In this document: piece by piece, positions 55,972 to 64,000 of the stretch
Position numbering within the stretch: the stretch's first letter is position 1
How the letters are laid out: every line of letters begins with the position of its first letter
Virus record (IMG/VR): IMGVR_UViG_3300006112_000008
Span: 118,121-182,120 of that record
Reading direction: 5' to 3' (one strand)
DNA from: a virus
DNA length: 64,000 nucleotides
Made by a program: the position numbers and the translations under genes
Notes under the pieces: model-generated
What the model saw: only the letters and a program-made list of their open reading frames with translations
Told to the model about the DNA's origin: nothing
The model's database searches: none

Positions 55972-56439
55972 TTATGGAGTACCGTCATTATACACAGATG
56001 GGATAGTAGAGGAAGAACTAGATCCTATGTGTATACTGTTCAGTGTAGTTATAGCTCCTGATATTTGATAGGTAGCCGTAGTAAGTAAGCCGTTATGCAA
56101 TGCATCCAGATCTACCGCCAGCTTGTTAACCTCATAAAGCATAGAATCAAATATTGCCTGCATACTTTCCGCGGTTCTAACCACCAAGGTAACTTTATTG
56201 GTTCTGTAGTATGAAGAGTTTGGTCTTGGGATACTTACAGGAAAATCTTCTATTTGTGCTGGTGTGGCCACAGCTGCGAACACATCGTCAAATTGGTCAT
56301 TTACATAATTCGTAGTTCTCTTGATCACAAATATTTCTTTAGGTGCCTCTACAGCCGCAGTTATCTCCACAGTCATTTTGTAGGAGTTAATATCTGGCAA
56401 CCACTCAGACGAGGTTTTAGCTAAGGTAAAATTAACCAT
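55972..56439 (-). CDS. Hypothetical protein, structural type
   Basis: 155 residues, beta-rich at the N-terminus (YKMTVEITAAVEAPKEIFV), helical in the middle, Thr/Ser-rich at the C-terminus (ISGAITTLNSIHIGSSSSS). No enzyme site. Divergent from the 56569 gene. Confidence 0.5.
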   Translation of the reverse strand: MVNFTLAKTSSEWLPDINSYKMTVEITAAVEAPKEIFVIKRTTNYVNDQFDDVFAAVATPAQIEDFPVSIPRPNSSYYRTNKVTLVVRTAESMQAIFDSMLYEVNKLAVDLDALHNGLLTTATYQISGAITTLNSIHIGSSSSSTIPSVYNDGTP

Positions 56440-56516
56440 TGTAAATATAATTTGACTTTGCTTTATGGTAACTTAAAGTTTAAACCCGAACAAGAACAAC
56501 ATTTGCAAAAAACCGT

Positions 56517-56544
56517 TTGACTTGTGTTTTAATTAGAGTACAGT
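56517..56544 (+). promoter_or_regulatory. Promoter TTGACT-16-TACAGT
   Basis: TTGACT at 56517-56522, 16 nt, TACAGT at 56539-56544. The ATG is at 56569 with leader GCAACCCTCAACCAAAATAA. Starts the plus-strand structural block. Confidence 0.6.
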
Positions 56545-56568
56545 GCAACCCTCAACCAAAATAAAACT

Positions 56569-57180
56569 ATGCAAGAAGATACAAATTTTAGACCCGGAGA
56601 TATAGTTGTTGGTAATAGCGACTCGACAAAGTCTGTATATAGCTCAACAGGGTCAAGACTAACGGATGGTGTAAAAGTAGCCGGCAAGGCAGAAGATATT
56701 GCGGCCAGGCAAAACAAGATTCTTAACGATGTAAGAATGTCAGGAGGAGAGCCACTGGTATCTCCCACTCAGCAGAAGAATAAAAAGGTTAAAGGGAAAG
56801 TAAAAACAAAGAGTTATCAATCCTCAGAAAATGAAAACAATCCATTTTGGGGAAATCATGAAGATATTTCCTTCCCCACAACCTACCCCGCGAGCACAGA
56901 TAATATCACTCAAGAGATGCCAGTTAAATTAGAAACAGTTATTTTTGAAAACGAATTCGGTAAGATGCGGGCAAAGGTAGAAAATATATTAGACCACCCG
57001 CAAGCCATGCTTTTAATTTTCTCTAGTGATGACGATGTTGTTTTCGAGCCGAAGATAGGTGAGACACTAACCATATATAGAAATAAAACGCCGCAAACTG
57101 TTTATTACCCTGGCGTTATATTTGATTGGACTGACAATATCAAAAGAGCTATGATTCTCTTTAAAAAAGAAGATGAATAA
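56569..57180 (+). CDS. Structural-block hypothetical protein upstream of portal
   Basis: 203 residues. Hydrophilic N-terminus with FRPGDIVVGNSDSTKSVYSS, basic linker (KKVKGKVKTKSY), and a C-terminal beta-rich domain (about 125-203). Overlaps the next gene by 8 nt. Position just before the portal suggests a virion role. Confidence 0.55.
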   Translation: MQEDTNFRPGDIVVGNSDSTKSVYSSTGSRLTDGVKVAGKAEDIAARQNKILNDVRMSGGEPLVSPTQQKNKKVKGKVKTKSYQSSENENNPFWGNHEDISFPTTYPASTDNITQEMPVKLETVIFENEFGKMRAKVENILDHPQAMLLIFSSDDDVVFEPKIGETLTIYRNKTPQTVYYPGVIFDWTDNIKRAMILFKKEDE

Positions 57181-57340
57181 GTACGGAATGTTGACCCAGG
57201 AATCAAAATCAGATTTCGATGGAGATAAAAATGCAGAGTATTACGACGAAGAAGGATTTATGGTAGCAGACTCCGCTAATAAAAATTTGTTGAATTCCCC
57301 AAAAAAGATTGAACAACCTCCTACAGAGGTTGTCGAATAA
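57173..57340 (+). CDS. Small acidic structural-block protein
   Basis: 55 residues, ATG at 57173, TAA at 57338-57340. Acidic (DFDGDKNAEYYDEEGF) and disordered-looking. Its 3' end forms ACAACCTC/GAGGTTGT, an 8-bp hairpin within the coding end. 11 nt before the portal ATG. Confidence 0.5.
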   Translation: MNKYGMLTQESKSDFDGDKNAEYYDEEGFMVADSANKNLLNSPKKIEQPPTEVVE

Positions 57341-57351
57341 TCCTTCACACT

Positions 57352-59088
57352 ATGATAGATTCTAATCAACCACAAAATTTTTTCAACGAAGGTCTGGGGT
57401 ATAGAGACAGATATTCTAACCCTTTTTATAACATTCCTTTGCAGTATATGCCTCTTAATATTGAGGGGCAGTTATTATGGGCAGAGCATTTCTTGTTTAG
57501 GAATGGCTTCTATAAACAGGCATTGAGCAGAATTGCCAACTATTTCATAACTTCTCTTCAGGTGGAATGTGATGATTACGAAGCTAAAGAAAAATATATT
57601 TCAGTATTAGACGAATTAAAGTGGCGACAGATTCTATCTGTTAGCGGGTTGAATCTTTTGGCTTACGGAAACGAGTTTTTAACTGTTAACCAGGGTTTCA
57701 ATAGAAACCTTCAGTGCCCAAAGTGCGGTAGAGTGGATAATATAGATAAGCTCAATAATTTTGAGTTTAATAAGGGTAGATATGCTAAGGTATGTTTAAA
57801 GTGCGGTTTCAAGGGAGAGCACACCGTGGTAGACAAACCATCCACCGACATAGACAAAATTCACGTTGTTCATTGGCCGGCTAAAGAAATCAAGATAAGG
57901 CACGAAGACACTACTGGAGAATATGAATATTTTTGGGATATTCCTCAACAGTATATAAAGAAAGTTACATCAAAAAATAATAAGTTCTATAGCAAGAAGA
58001 CACCTAAAGTTATATACGACTGTATCTTTGAAAAAAAGATGCTCTCTTTTAACACAAAGAATTTTCTGCACCTGAAGCTTGAAACCCCCTCCACAATAAG
58101 AACTGACGGAAAAGCAATTCCTCCTTGCATGTTCTTGTTTGAGGACTTGTTCATGCTTCAGACTCTCAAAAAATACAACGAAGTGATATGCTACGAAGAC
58201 ATTGCCCCGTTTAGGGTCATTTCCATGAGTACAGAGAGCAATAGTGCAGCGAATCCTATTTTACACCAAAATGGAGCCCTTTGGAGTGCCACTGTGGATG
58301 AGATGATTACCCAGCATAGACAAGATCCAGGAGCATATCACAAGTTCCCTTTCCCTATAAACTACCAGCAGCTTGGAGGAGAAGGCAAAAACCTGGCTCC
58401 TGTGGAAATGATGGAGAATTATAAGAACAATATTCTTAATGCTCTTAATATTCCTGTGGAACTTTTCCAGATGACTCTTAAGGCAGAGGCTGCCGGTCCT
58501 GCATTAAGGTTGTTTGAAAACTCGTGGAATGTAATTCCTACAAACTATAATCATTTATTGAATCACCTCGGAGATGTTATAGGTAAAATTCTTTCGCTTC
58601 CTAAAGCAAAAATAAGCCTTATACCTATCACGTTCTCTGATGACATAGAGCGTAAGGGAGTTATTGGTCAGCTTGTTTCCGCAAACGCCATAGCTCGTTC
58701 TGAACTACTCAATCTTTATAACTTTGATTATGAGGATCAGCTTAGAAAGAAGAACGATGAGGATAGGGTTGCTAAGGAAATTCAAACAGAAGAAGCCGAA
58801 AGACAGCAGATTCAGCAAGCTAGTGAGGCCAGTATATTTAATCAGCAGCAAGGACAGCCACAACAGGGCGGAGGAGTTACCCCTCAAGACGCGCTTCAGA
58901 AAGCTCAGCAAATAGCACAACAGTTATTCCCTCTTGATGGGGCGCAGAGAAGAGAAAAGCTTCAAGAAATAAAAGCCACCGATCAAGAATTATATGCCAA
59001 TGTTAAGGCGCAATTAGATCAAATGACTTCTCAAGCAAGAAGCCAAGGATTAAACAATAGCAAACAACAACCCCAACAAAATGGATAA
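57352..59088 (+). CDS. Portal-like protein with zinc ribbon insert
   Basis: 578 residues. YGNEFLTVNQGF (about 104), a CPKCGR...CLKCGF ribbon (about 123-160), a long alpha/beta body, and NALNIPVELFQMTLKAEAAGPALRLFENSW (about 365) where the portal stem-helix region would lie. The C-terminal ~100 residues are Gln-rich and helical. Two-part layout and size fit a large-phage portal through which DNA is packaged. By sequence alone it is the best candidate, not proven. Confidence 0.72.
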   Translation: MIDSNQPQNFFNEGLGYRDRYSNPFYNIPLQYMPLNIEGQLLWAEHFLFRNGFYKQALSRIANYFITSLQVECDDYEAKEKYISVLDELKWRQILSVSGLNLLAYGNEFLTVNQGFNRNLQCPKCGRVDNIDKLNNFEFNKGRYAKVCLKCGFKGEHTVVDKPSTDIDKIHVVHWPAKEIKIRHEDTTGEYEYFWDIPQQYIKKVTSKNNKFYSKKTPKVIYDCIFEKKMLSFNTKNFLHLKLETPSTIRTDGKAIPPCMFLFEDLFMLQTLKKYNEVICYEDIAPFRVISMSTESNSAANPILHQNGALWSATVDEMITQHRQDPGAYHKFPFPINYQQLGGEGKNLAPVEMMENYKNNILNALNIPVELFQMTLKAEAAGPALRLFENSWNVIPTNYNHLLNHLGDVIGKILSLPKAKISLIPITFSDDIERKGVIGQLVSANAIARSELLNLYNFDYEDQLRKKNDEDRVAKEIQTEEAERQQIQQASEASIFNQQQGQPQQGGGVTPQDALQKAQQIAQQLFPLDGAQRREKLQEIKATDQELYANVKAQLDQMTSQARSQGLNNSKQQPQQNG

Positions 59089-59470
59089 TAACACAAACAA
59101 ACAACACTATTGTGTAGTCAGCGGAAAAGAAATTCCTGAAGCTAGAGTAGAAGCACTTATTATGCTAGGTGTACCTGAAAATCAATGGACTTGTGTAGAG
59201 CACTCCACAACAAAACCAAAGCAGGGAATATTCATGGGAGAGCATGGAACTAGCGAAATGAAGCTTGTTGATAAGGTTTATGACGACTCTGTGAGAACTA
59301 TTTTCAGTAGCTCTGACCGCGAGGAAGTTGAGGATACTCCGGTTGAAAAAGGCGAAGAAGCTCCAATAAAACCCGGTTTCTACTCAGAGAAAGAAATTAA
59401 TTATTATAATACTGGCGATGAAGCAGATTCCGAAGAAATGCAAAATACTCAGAAGCCTGTTAATTCTTGA
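59081..59470 (+). CDS. DksA/TraR-like zinc-finger protein
   Basis: 129 residues. YCVVSGKEIPEARVEAL...WTCVEHS near the N-terminus is the CxxxGKxIPxxRxxAL...CxxC/H pattern of TraR/DksA-like phage proteins (one cysteine is replaced by serine or histidine). The tail is acidic. ATGG start overlaps the portal stop by 8 nt. A regulator or assembly factor. Confidence 0.65.
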   Translation: MDNNTNKQHYCVVSGKEIPEARVEALIMLGVPENQWTCVEHSTTKPKQGIFMGEHGTSEMKLVDKVYDDSVRTIFSSSDREEVEDTPVEKGEEAPIKPGFYSEKEINYYNTGDEADSEEMQNTQKPVNS

Positions 59471-59474
59471 TTGA

Positions 59475-59499
59475 TTGGTCTCTTCAAAGAGACCAATTT
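59475..59499 (+). terminator. Intrinsic terminator
   Basis: TTGGTCTC (59475-59482), loop ttcaaa, GAGACCAA (59489-59496), then TTT. Short T tract, moderate strength. Confidence 0.7.
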
Positions 59500-59503
59500 A
59501 CTC

Positions 59504-59532
59504 TTGTTAGTGGGGCTATATATCTCTAATAT
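59504..59532 (+). promoter_or_regulatory. Promoter TTGTTA-17-TAATAT
   Basis: TTGTTA at 59504-59509, 17 nt, TAATAT at 59527-59532. The ATG at 59541 is at the expected transcription start, so the mRNA may be leaderless. Confidence 0.5.
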
Positions 59533-59540
59533 ATAGGGAT

Positions 59541-59996
59541 ATGGCCGACAGTATAATTTTAGCTCGTTTAGGTGTTGAGGGTGCGGTTTTCACTAGCGCT
59601 GGTGAAGCTGATGCCTATAAATTACCCGTGCTTAACGCACTTGGTAAGATAGACCCCTCCCTCATCACCAACGGAGCAGCTATACACCAAGTTGATAACC
59701 TCCAGGTACTCGCGGGGCTTGTAGCGGCTCCTGGGGATTTTGCATATGTTTCATCTATAGGCACTTTATACGTATATGTACCAACTGCACAGGGGCAGCC
59801 TCCCACATGGTTACCACTCAAAAGTCCTGTATCTTCTGTTAACGGCTATTCTGGTGCTGTGGTTTTAACAAAAGCAGATTTAGGTTTAAGTAATGTAGAC
59901 AATACTAGCGATATAAATAAACCCGTTAGCACTCTGCAGCAGCAAGCCATAAACAGAGTCAATAATCAGGCTATAGCCTATGCGATAGCTTTATGA
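59541..59996 (+). CDS. Tail-fibre protein with NGxxGAVxLTKADLGLSNVDNT repeat
   Basis: 151 residues. SVNGYSGAVVLTKADLGLSN with VDNTSDINKPVST is a hallmark segment of phage tail-fibre and appendage proteins. The N-terminal ~85 residues are a beta domain with GDFAYVSSIGTLYVYVPT (DUF-type fibre cap). ATGA overlap with the next gene. It opens the collagen-like fibre operon. Confidence 0.75.
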   Translation: MADSIILARLGVEGAVFTSAGEADAYKLPVLNALGKIDPSLITNGAAIHQVDNLQVLAGLVAAPGDFAYVSSIGTLYVYVPTAQGQPPTWLPLKSPVSSVNGYSGAVVLTKADLGLSNVDNTSDINKPVSTLQQQAINRVNNQAIAYAIAL

Positions 59997-61123
59997 AGCA
60001 ATTTTTACAAAATTATTCCTACGACGCGGCAAGTAATCAATTAACTTTTAACAATTTAATTGTTCCGCCTGAAAGAATATTACTGGTAGCCACTGGAGGA
60101 ACAGTACTTTATTCGCTGGCTGACGGTGTTGGTTATGCTGGTTATTCAACAGCTAATGGAAACACGTTACTCACTCTTCAGCCTCCTCCAAGTTATTTAG
60201 GATTAACAAACTATTCTAAATTTACAATTTCTTATGATGATGGGGTTATTCAAACAAACACAGTAACCACATATAGTTCTACCGCGCCAACACTTTTAGC
60301 CGGCTCCACAAATAACCCACTACAAGCAGATCAGCACGGTAATTTAAATGTTAATGTTGCTGCAGGCACAATAAATGCAACTAGTGCTGCCGTATACAAT
60401 ACTTTTAAACCCACACTGACCGGAGGAACAACAAATCCACTCCAATCAGATGTTAGTGGAAATTTAAAAATAGATATAGCTAACTCAGAAATAGCCTTAG
60501 CTACAAACGCAACATTAGCTCCAGGACAGAGCTTAAGTAGTGCGGGGAATGTCACGTTGTCAGCAGCCAATTGTACTTTACCTGTTTCTGGTAACTTTTA
60601 TCAAAGTAATCAACCTGTATCTTTAACGGCGAACCACAATGGCACACCTACAAATGTACAAACAGATTCTTTAGGTAATTTAACAACTTCGCTTCTGGGT
60701 GGTTCCGTTGCTCTCGCTGGAGGAACCGCAACGATAGGGTCTGTCTATCTCTCAACCAACAACGGAGGGTTAGGGGCTTCATCTAATGCGCCAATGTATG
60801 AGTCAATCGTGGGTGGGAATATAACTTCCGCTATACCTATAGGAAACATAACAACTACCGGGGGAACGGCGGTTACAACCCCAGGTGGAGCTCAGGCTAT
60901 TGCCGGCACAAGCGTGTCTAATATGTTAGTAATTCAAAATACAGGAACCGCAGGAAATCTTTATTTGAGCGTTATTACAGGTAGCGCCACAGTTCCATCC
61001 TCTCAAGCGATGGCCCTTAGTCCTGGAATGGGCTATGAATTTCCGGTTTTACCTGGAGCTTCTCAATATGTTTATTTACAGGGAGCTGTTTCTGGTATCT
61101 CTTATAGTCTTATTTACGCCTAA
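59993..61123 (+). CDS. Fibre protein, beta-rich
   Basis: 376 residues. N-terminal domain (about 1-85: [24 protein letters not shown]) parallels that of gene 37056-37592. Then Thr/Gly/Asn-rich beta repeats with ~50-residue spacing ([20 protein letters not shown] and [20 protein letters not shown]), and a C-terminal compact domain (about 290-376). A long trimeric fibre shaft is likely. Confidence 0.65.
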   Translation: MKQFLQNYSYDAASNQLTFNNLIVPPERILLVATGGTVLYSLADGVGYAGYSTANGNTLLTLQPPPSYLGLTNYSKFTISYDDGVIQTNTVTTYSSTAPTLLAGSTNNPLQADQHGNLNVNVAAGTINATSAAVYNTFKPTLTGGTTNPLQSDVSGNLKIDIANSEIALATNATLAPGQSLSSAGNVTLSAANCTLPVSGNFYQSNQPVSLTANHNGTPTNVQTDSLGNLTTSLLGGSVALAGGTATIGSVYLSTNNGGLGASSNAPMYESIVGGNITSAIPIGNITTTGGTAVTTPGGAQAIAGTSVSNMLVIQNTGTAGNLYLSVITGSATVPSSQAMALSPGMGYEFPVLPGASQYVYLQGAVSGISYSLIYA

Positions 61124-61125
61124 TT

Positions 61126-63369
61126 ATGCCATTCTTCGGTAATACAGTAGGATTGGGTTATGATGGAGTAACATCCGCCACATCCATAACCATACCTCCA
61201 TCCAATTCTACTATAAATTTAACAGTCAACAAAACAGGAGCATATGCTGTAGGCTCTAATATATTAATTTCTACCATAGTTGGATCTGTTAATTATTATG
61301 TGGCAGGTTCCATTACAAATATATCAGGAAACATCTGGACTGTTCTTGTTTCGAATTATTATGGCGTAGGTACGTACAATACATGGAACATATCCATAGT
61401 AGGGCTACAAGGTCCAACTGGTTCAACAGGCGCAATAGGTCCAACAGGAATCACCGGAAATACAGGGGCGGCTGGAACTACAGGAAAAACAGGTTCAACA
61501 GGATCTACTGGCCCCACAGGTGTCACAGGACCTACAGGCTCTACCGGACCTATTGGTACAGGCACAACTGGACCCACAGGTAGCACTGGGCCTACAGGAG
61601 GCACTGGAATTACTGGAGCTACTGGCCCCGCAGGCACCTCTGTAGCCGTAAAAGGATCCTTGGGAAGTACAGGCAGTTTACCTGCAACTGGAAATGTATT
61701 AGGCGATAGTTATCTAATTAATGGTGATTTTTGGGTTTATACGGGAGGATCGGGAACCGGTACATATAATGGTTTTACTGATGCCGGGCACGTTCAAGGT
61801 CCGGTCGGAAACACAGGGGCAACTGGAGCAAGTATAACAGGATCAACAGGTCCAACGGGAGCACCTGGAGCAACAGGATCCACGGGACCAACAGGGGCTA
61901 CCGGTGTCGGTGTTACCGGTCCCACAGGATCCACCGGTCCAACGGGAAACCCTGGATCTACTGGTGTTACCGGCCCCACAGGATCTGTAGGAGCTACTGG
62001 TATCACAGGTTCCGTAGGTAACACTGGAGCAACTCCTACGCTTTCTGTAAATTCAAATGTAGCAATATCCGGAATAGGACTTACAGGCAGTGCACAATTA
62101 ACAGGAAGCACATCAAACCCTATTTTAAACTTAACATTACCTGCAAATACATCGGGATTAGTTTTCAGCGGTACAGGCACAACAGAAACATTAACGGGTT
62201 ACAATTCTAATGGTGTTTTACAAACAGTACGATCCGTTAGCTTATCGGGAGGTAATTTTATTTTAAACTTAGGAGTATTTACACCTTCTTTTAGTGTAAC
62301 CACAAATCCAGCCACACCTAACTGGGATCAGAGTATAACTTCATTTACTGTAACTGTGACTAATGACACACTTATTACCAGTGATTATATTTATTCTGTG
62401 GATAGTATAACAGGTCCAGGAATAACAGGACCTTTATCAGGCTTCTCAACACCTGGGCCATCTCCAGCTCCCGCAACCGGAAACACATGGAGCCAAACCT
62501 TTACAACCAGAGGAACCGGCTATTCAGCAATATACAGTAATTCAAATTCATCTTCAGGCGGATCAGCAGCAGGCACAATTTATTTTAAAGATATTTATGG
62601 GGCAACATCATCAAATTGGGCGTTACCCATATCCGTGACATGGCCAGATGTGAGTAACTATGTAAATTTTACAGGAATATCCGGAAATACTTTTCTGCAG
62701 TCTTATACGACTTTAGGTTATACTGTTGGTGTAAACTGGTTATCCGGGGCCGCACAACACACAGTCACATCAGGAACTGCGGGAGATACACTATCCAGTA
62801 CATTAGGAAGCGGTACGTTAACACTAAAAAACCCTATAACTCCTCTAAACAACGGTCAAGATAGCGTAGGTTTAACTTCTAAAGTAACAAGACCTAAAAA
62901 CGTATCTGGAGCCACGGCGACTATTACATTAAATCCATCAACAAATCCCAAACCTATCACTGCGTCTTTCACATATCCATCATTTTGGTTATTTACAGCC
63001 TCTGGTGTAACCCCCACGGCAGCCACTATAGTTTCTTCCGGAGGCACAGGAACAACATTTAATTCAGGTGTATACACAACTACCTCAGGAGATCAGGCAG
63101 GGCTAGGTAATAAAACATGTCAATTTTCAGGTACAGTAACAAACCCCGTTAATGCTCAGCAAATTTTTTGGCTTGGTGTGGTTGATAATGTCGACGGCTC
63201 AGCTGTAACACAACCCTCTGTGTTTAAATCAGGGTCATCTTCAGGTAATCCGCAGCCTGTTTCTGTTAACTTTCAAACATATGTTAACTTAGGTACAATA
63301 GGTCAAAAATATAATTTATACGGAATAAATATACAGGCTAACACTGCACTATATCTTTTAATATCATGA
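61126..63369 (+). CDS. Collagen-like tail-fibre protein
   Basis: 747 residues. Two collagen-like stretches of G-x-T/P triplets (about residues 95-168 and 225-302) such as [16 protein letters not shown], separated by a small domain ([22 protein letters not shown], a common collagen-insert motif). The C-terminal ~430 residues are beta-rich with [19 protein letters not shown]. Likely the main receptor-contact fibre. It can be a target for the nearby modification enzymes elsewhere in the genome (inference). Confidence 0.85.
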   Translation: MPFFGNTVGLGYDGVTSATSITIPPSNSTINLTVNKTGAYAVGSNILISTIVGSVNYYVAGSITNISGNIWTVLVSNYYGVGTYNTWNISIVGLQGPTGSTGAIGPTGITGNTGAAGTTGKTGSTGSTGPTGVTGPTGSTGPIGTGTTGPTGSTGPTGGTGITGATGPAGTSVAVKGSLGSTGSLPATGNVLGDSYLINGDFWVYTGGSGTGTYNGFTDAGHVQGPVGNTGATGASITGSTGPTGAPGATGSTGPTGATGVGVTGPTGSTGPTGNPGSTGVTGPTGSVGATGITGSVGNTGATPTLSVNSNVAISGIGLTGSAQLTGSTSNPILNLTLPANTSGLVFSGTGTTETLTGYNSNGVLQTVRSVSLSGGNFILNLGVFTPSFSVTTNPATPNWDQSITSFTVTVTNDTLITSDYIYSVDSITGPGITGPLSGFSTPGPSPAPATGNTWSQTFTTRGTGYSAIYSNSNSSSGGSAAGTIYFKDIYGATSSNWALPISVTWPDVSNYVNFTGISGNTFLQSYTTLGYTVGVNWLSGAAQHTVTSGTAGDTLSSTLGSGTLTLKNPITPLNNGQDSVGLTSKVTRPKNVSGATATITLNPSTNPKPITASFTYPSFWLFTASGVTPTAATIVSSGGTGTTFNSGVYTTTSGDQAGLGNKTCQFSGTVTNPVNAQQIFWLGVVDNVDGSAVTQPSVFKSGSSSGNPQPVSVNFQTYVNLGTIGQKYNLYGINIQANTALYLLIS

Positions 63370-64000
63370 GTTCTAACTACACAGGGTTAACACGAAATCC
63401 GTGGAGTGGTACATGGGAACCCCCTGTTACTTCCCCTATAGTGCTTTCCGCAGATATTCGTGGAGGTTTTAGAACTATTAGCGGAGCTGCTGGAGATAAA
63501 TTAACAGATATTCCAGGACAAAGACTTGAAAACGGTATGCTTGTATACCTAGAGTCAAGTTATACAACAGGAGGAGGAATAGCATATACTGGAAATACTC
63601 TTTATCAGTATATAAACACAGCGACTAGAGGAAGCGACGGCACTTTATCTAATTTAGATCAATATTGGTCAAAGTATTCAGGATTGTTAGGAGCCACAGG
63701 GGCTACAGGTACAACTGGTGTTACTGGAGCTACAGGCGTTACCGGACCTGTCGGCGTAACTGGGGCTATGGGATCAACAGGCTCAATAGGGCCAACAGGA
63801 ATTACAGGCGCGACCGGAGCTACAGGCTACACAGGTTCAACAGGATCTACTGGTACTGCAGGAGCCACAGGTGCGACTGGGGCTACAGGAGCTGCCGGCG
63901 TTACTGGAGCTACAGGATTAACAGGTCCAGGAATAACCGGACCTACTGGAGCTGATGGAAATACCGGTCCCACCGGTCCCGCAGGTTCATCAAATTTAAT
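63366..64000 (+). CDS. Collagen-like fibre protein, partial (runs off the window)
   Basis: ATG at 63366 overlaps the previous stop (ATGA). The N-terminal ~95 residues ([19 protein letters not shown] and [19 protein letters not shown]) include a carbohydrate-binding-like [19 protein letters not shown]...[10 protein letters not shown] segment, followed by G-A/V/I-T-G collagen triplets (from 63683) to the end of the window. The frame is open at 64000, so the protein is incomplete here. Confidence 0.8.
   Translation, partial: MSSNYTGLTRNPWSGTWEPPVTSPIVLSADIRGGFRTISGAAGDKLTDIPGQRLENGMLVYLESSYTTGGGIAYTGNTLYQYINTATRGSDGTLSNLDQYWSKYSGLLGATGATGTTGVTGATGVTGPVGVTGAMGSTGSIGPTGITGATGATGYTGSTGSTGTAGATGATGATGAAGVTGATGLTGPGITGPTGADGNTGPTGPAGSSNL

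Noticed and set aside
61126-64000. Long frames on the other strand and in other frames across the collagen-like region
   Set aside because: They are repeats of the same triplets read out of frame (Pro/Val- or Arg/Asn-rich) and carry no protein features.
1-64000. CRISPR arrays, insertion sequences, rRNA, integrase
   Set aside because: No regularly spaced repeats, no transposase or integrase motifs, no rRNA-like stretches were seen.

Overview
The window is 64 kb of an AT-rich tailed bacteriophage genome, very probably a large lytic (jumbo-type) phage. The evidence is a portal-like protein, collagen-like and other tail-fibre genes, eight tRNA genes, a class I ribonucleotide reductase, PhoH, dCMP deaminase, an ATP-dependent DNA ligase, a UV-damage endonuclease, and parts of a phage multisubunit RNA polymerase. 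I see no integrase, transposase, rRNA or CRISPR array. Few starts have a strong Shine-Dalgarno; A/C-rich leaders (AAACACATG type) are common, so the host could be a group with weak SD use, but it cannot be named from the sequence.

Layout. 0-6.7 kb: a metallopeptidase-like gene on the minus strand, then a plus-strand HUH replication-initiator-like gene and a tightly overlapping operon of Gly/Ala-rich hydrophobic proteins that ends in an RNA polymerase beta-subunit N-terminal fragment. 6.7-12.7 kb: a structured leader and a well-expressed small structural gene, coiled-coil proteins, a fibre-like protein, the second beta-subunit fragment (minus strand), dCMP deaminase and small genes. 12.7-18.3 kb: a membrane protein, tRNA-Thr, and a modification cluster (GT17, a two-domain glycosyltransferase, a methyltransferase, a SET-domain protein, a GT34-like protein). 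18.3-22 kb: nrdA, nrdB and phoH. 22-30 kb: DNA ligase and a mosaic of small Cys-rich coiled-coil and membrane mini-genes with a duplicated leader cassette, a metallopeptidase and a Cys-rich virion-like protein. 30-31.9 kb: an XRE-type regulator divergent from a small plus operon with a YopX gene and a mini-lipoprotein. 31.9-43.7 kb: a minus-strand virion and fibre block. 43.7-56.4 kb: many small genes, a dual-specificity phosphatase, a candidate structured ncRNA, UVDE, seven tRNAs, an SMR transporter and two metallophosphoesterases. 56.5-64 kb: plus-strand portal gene and collagen-like fibre genes, the last running off the window.

How it fits together. The most notable signals are the following. 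(1) An RNA polymerase beta subunit is split into two short genes 3.4 kb apart on opposite strands. (2) Six minus-strand promoters have a C5-7 tract placed 24-26 nt upstream of a GG-TATART -10 element, which looks like a phage-specific bipartite promoter. (3) A ~175-nt GC-rich RNA is closed by a 16-bp terminal stem and starts at its own promoter. (4) Three tRNAs have a variable-arm class that does not match their anticodon. Two of the six unusual promoters serve a regulator gene and a tRNA gene. The replication, nucleotide and repair genes support host take-over, and the glycosyltransferase and SET cluster may decorate virion or host surface proteins; that last link is inference.
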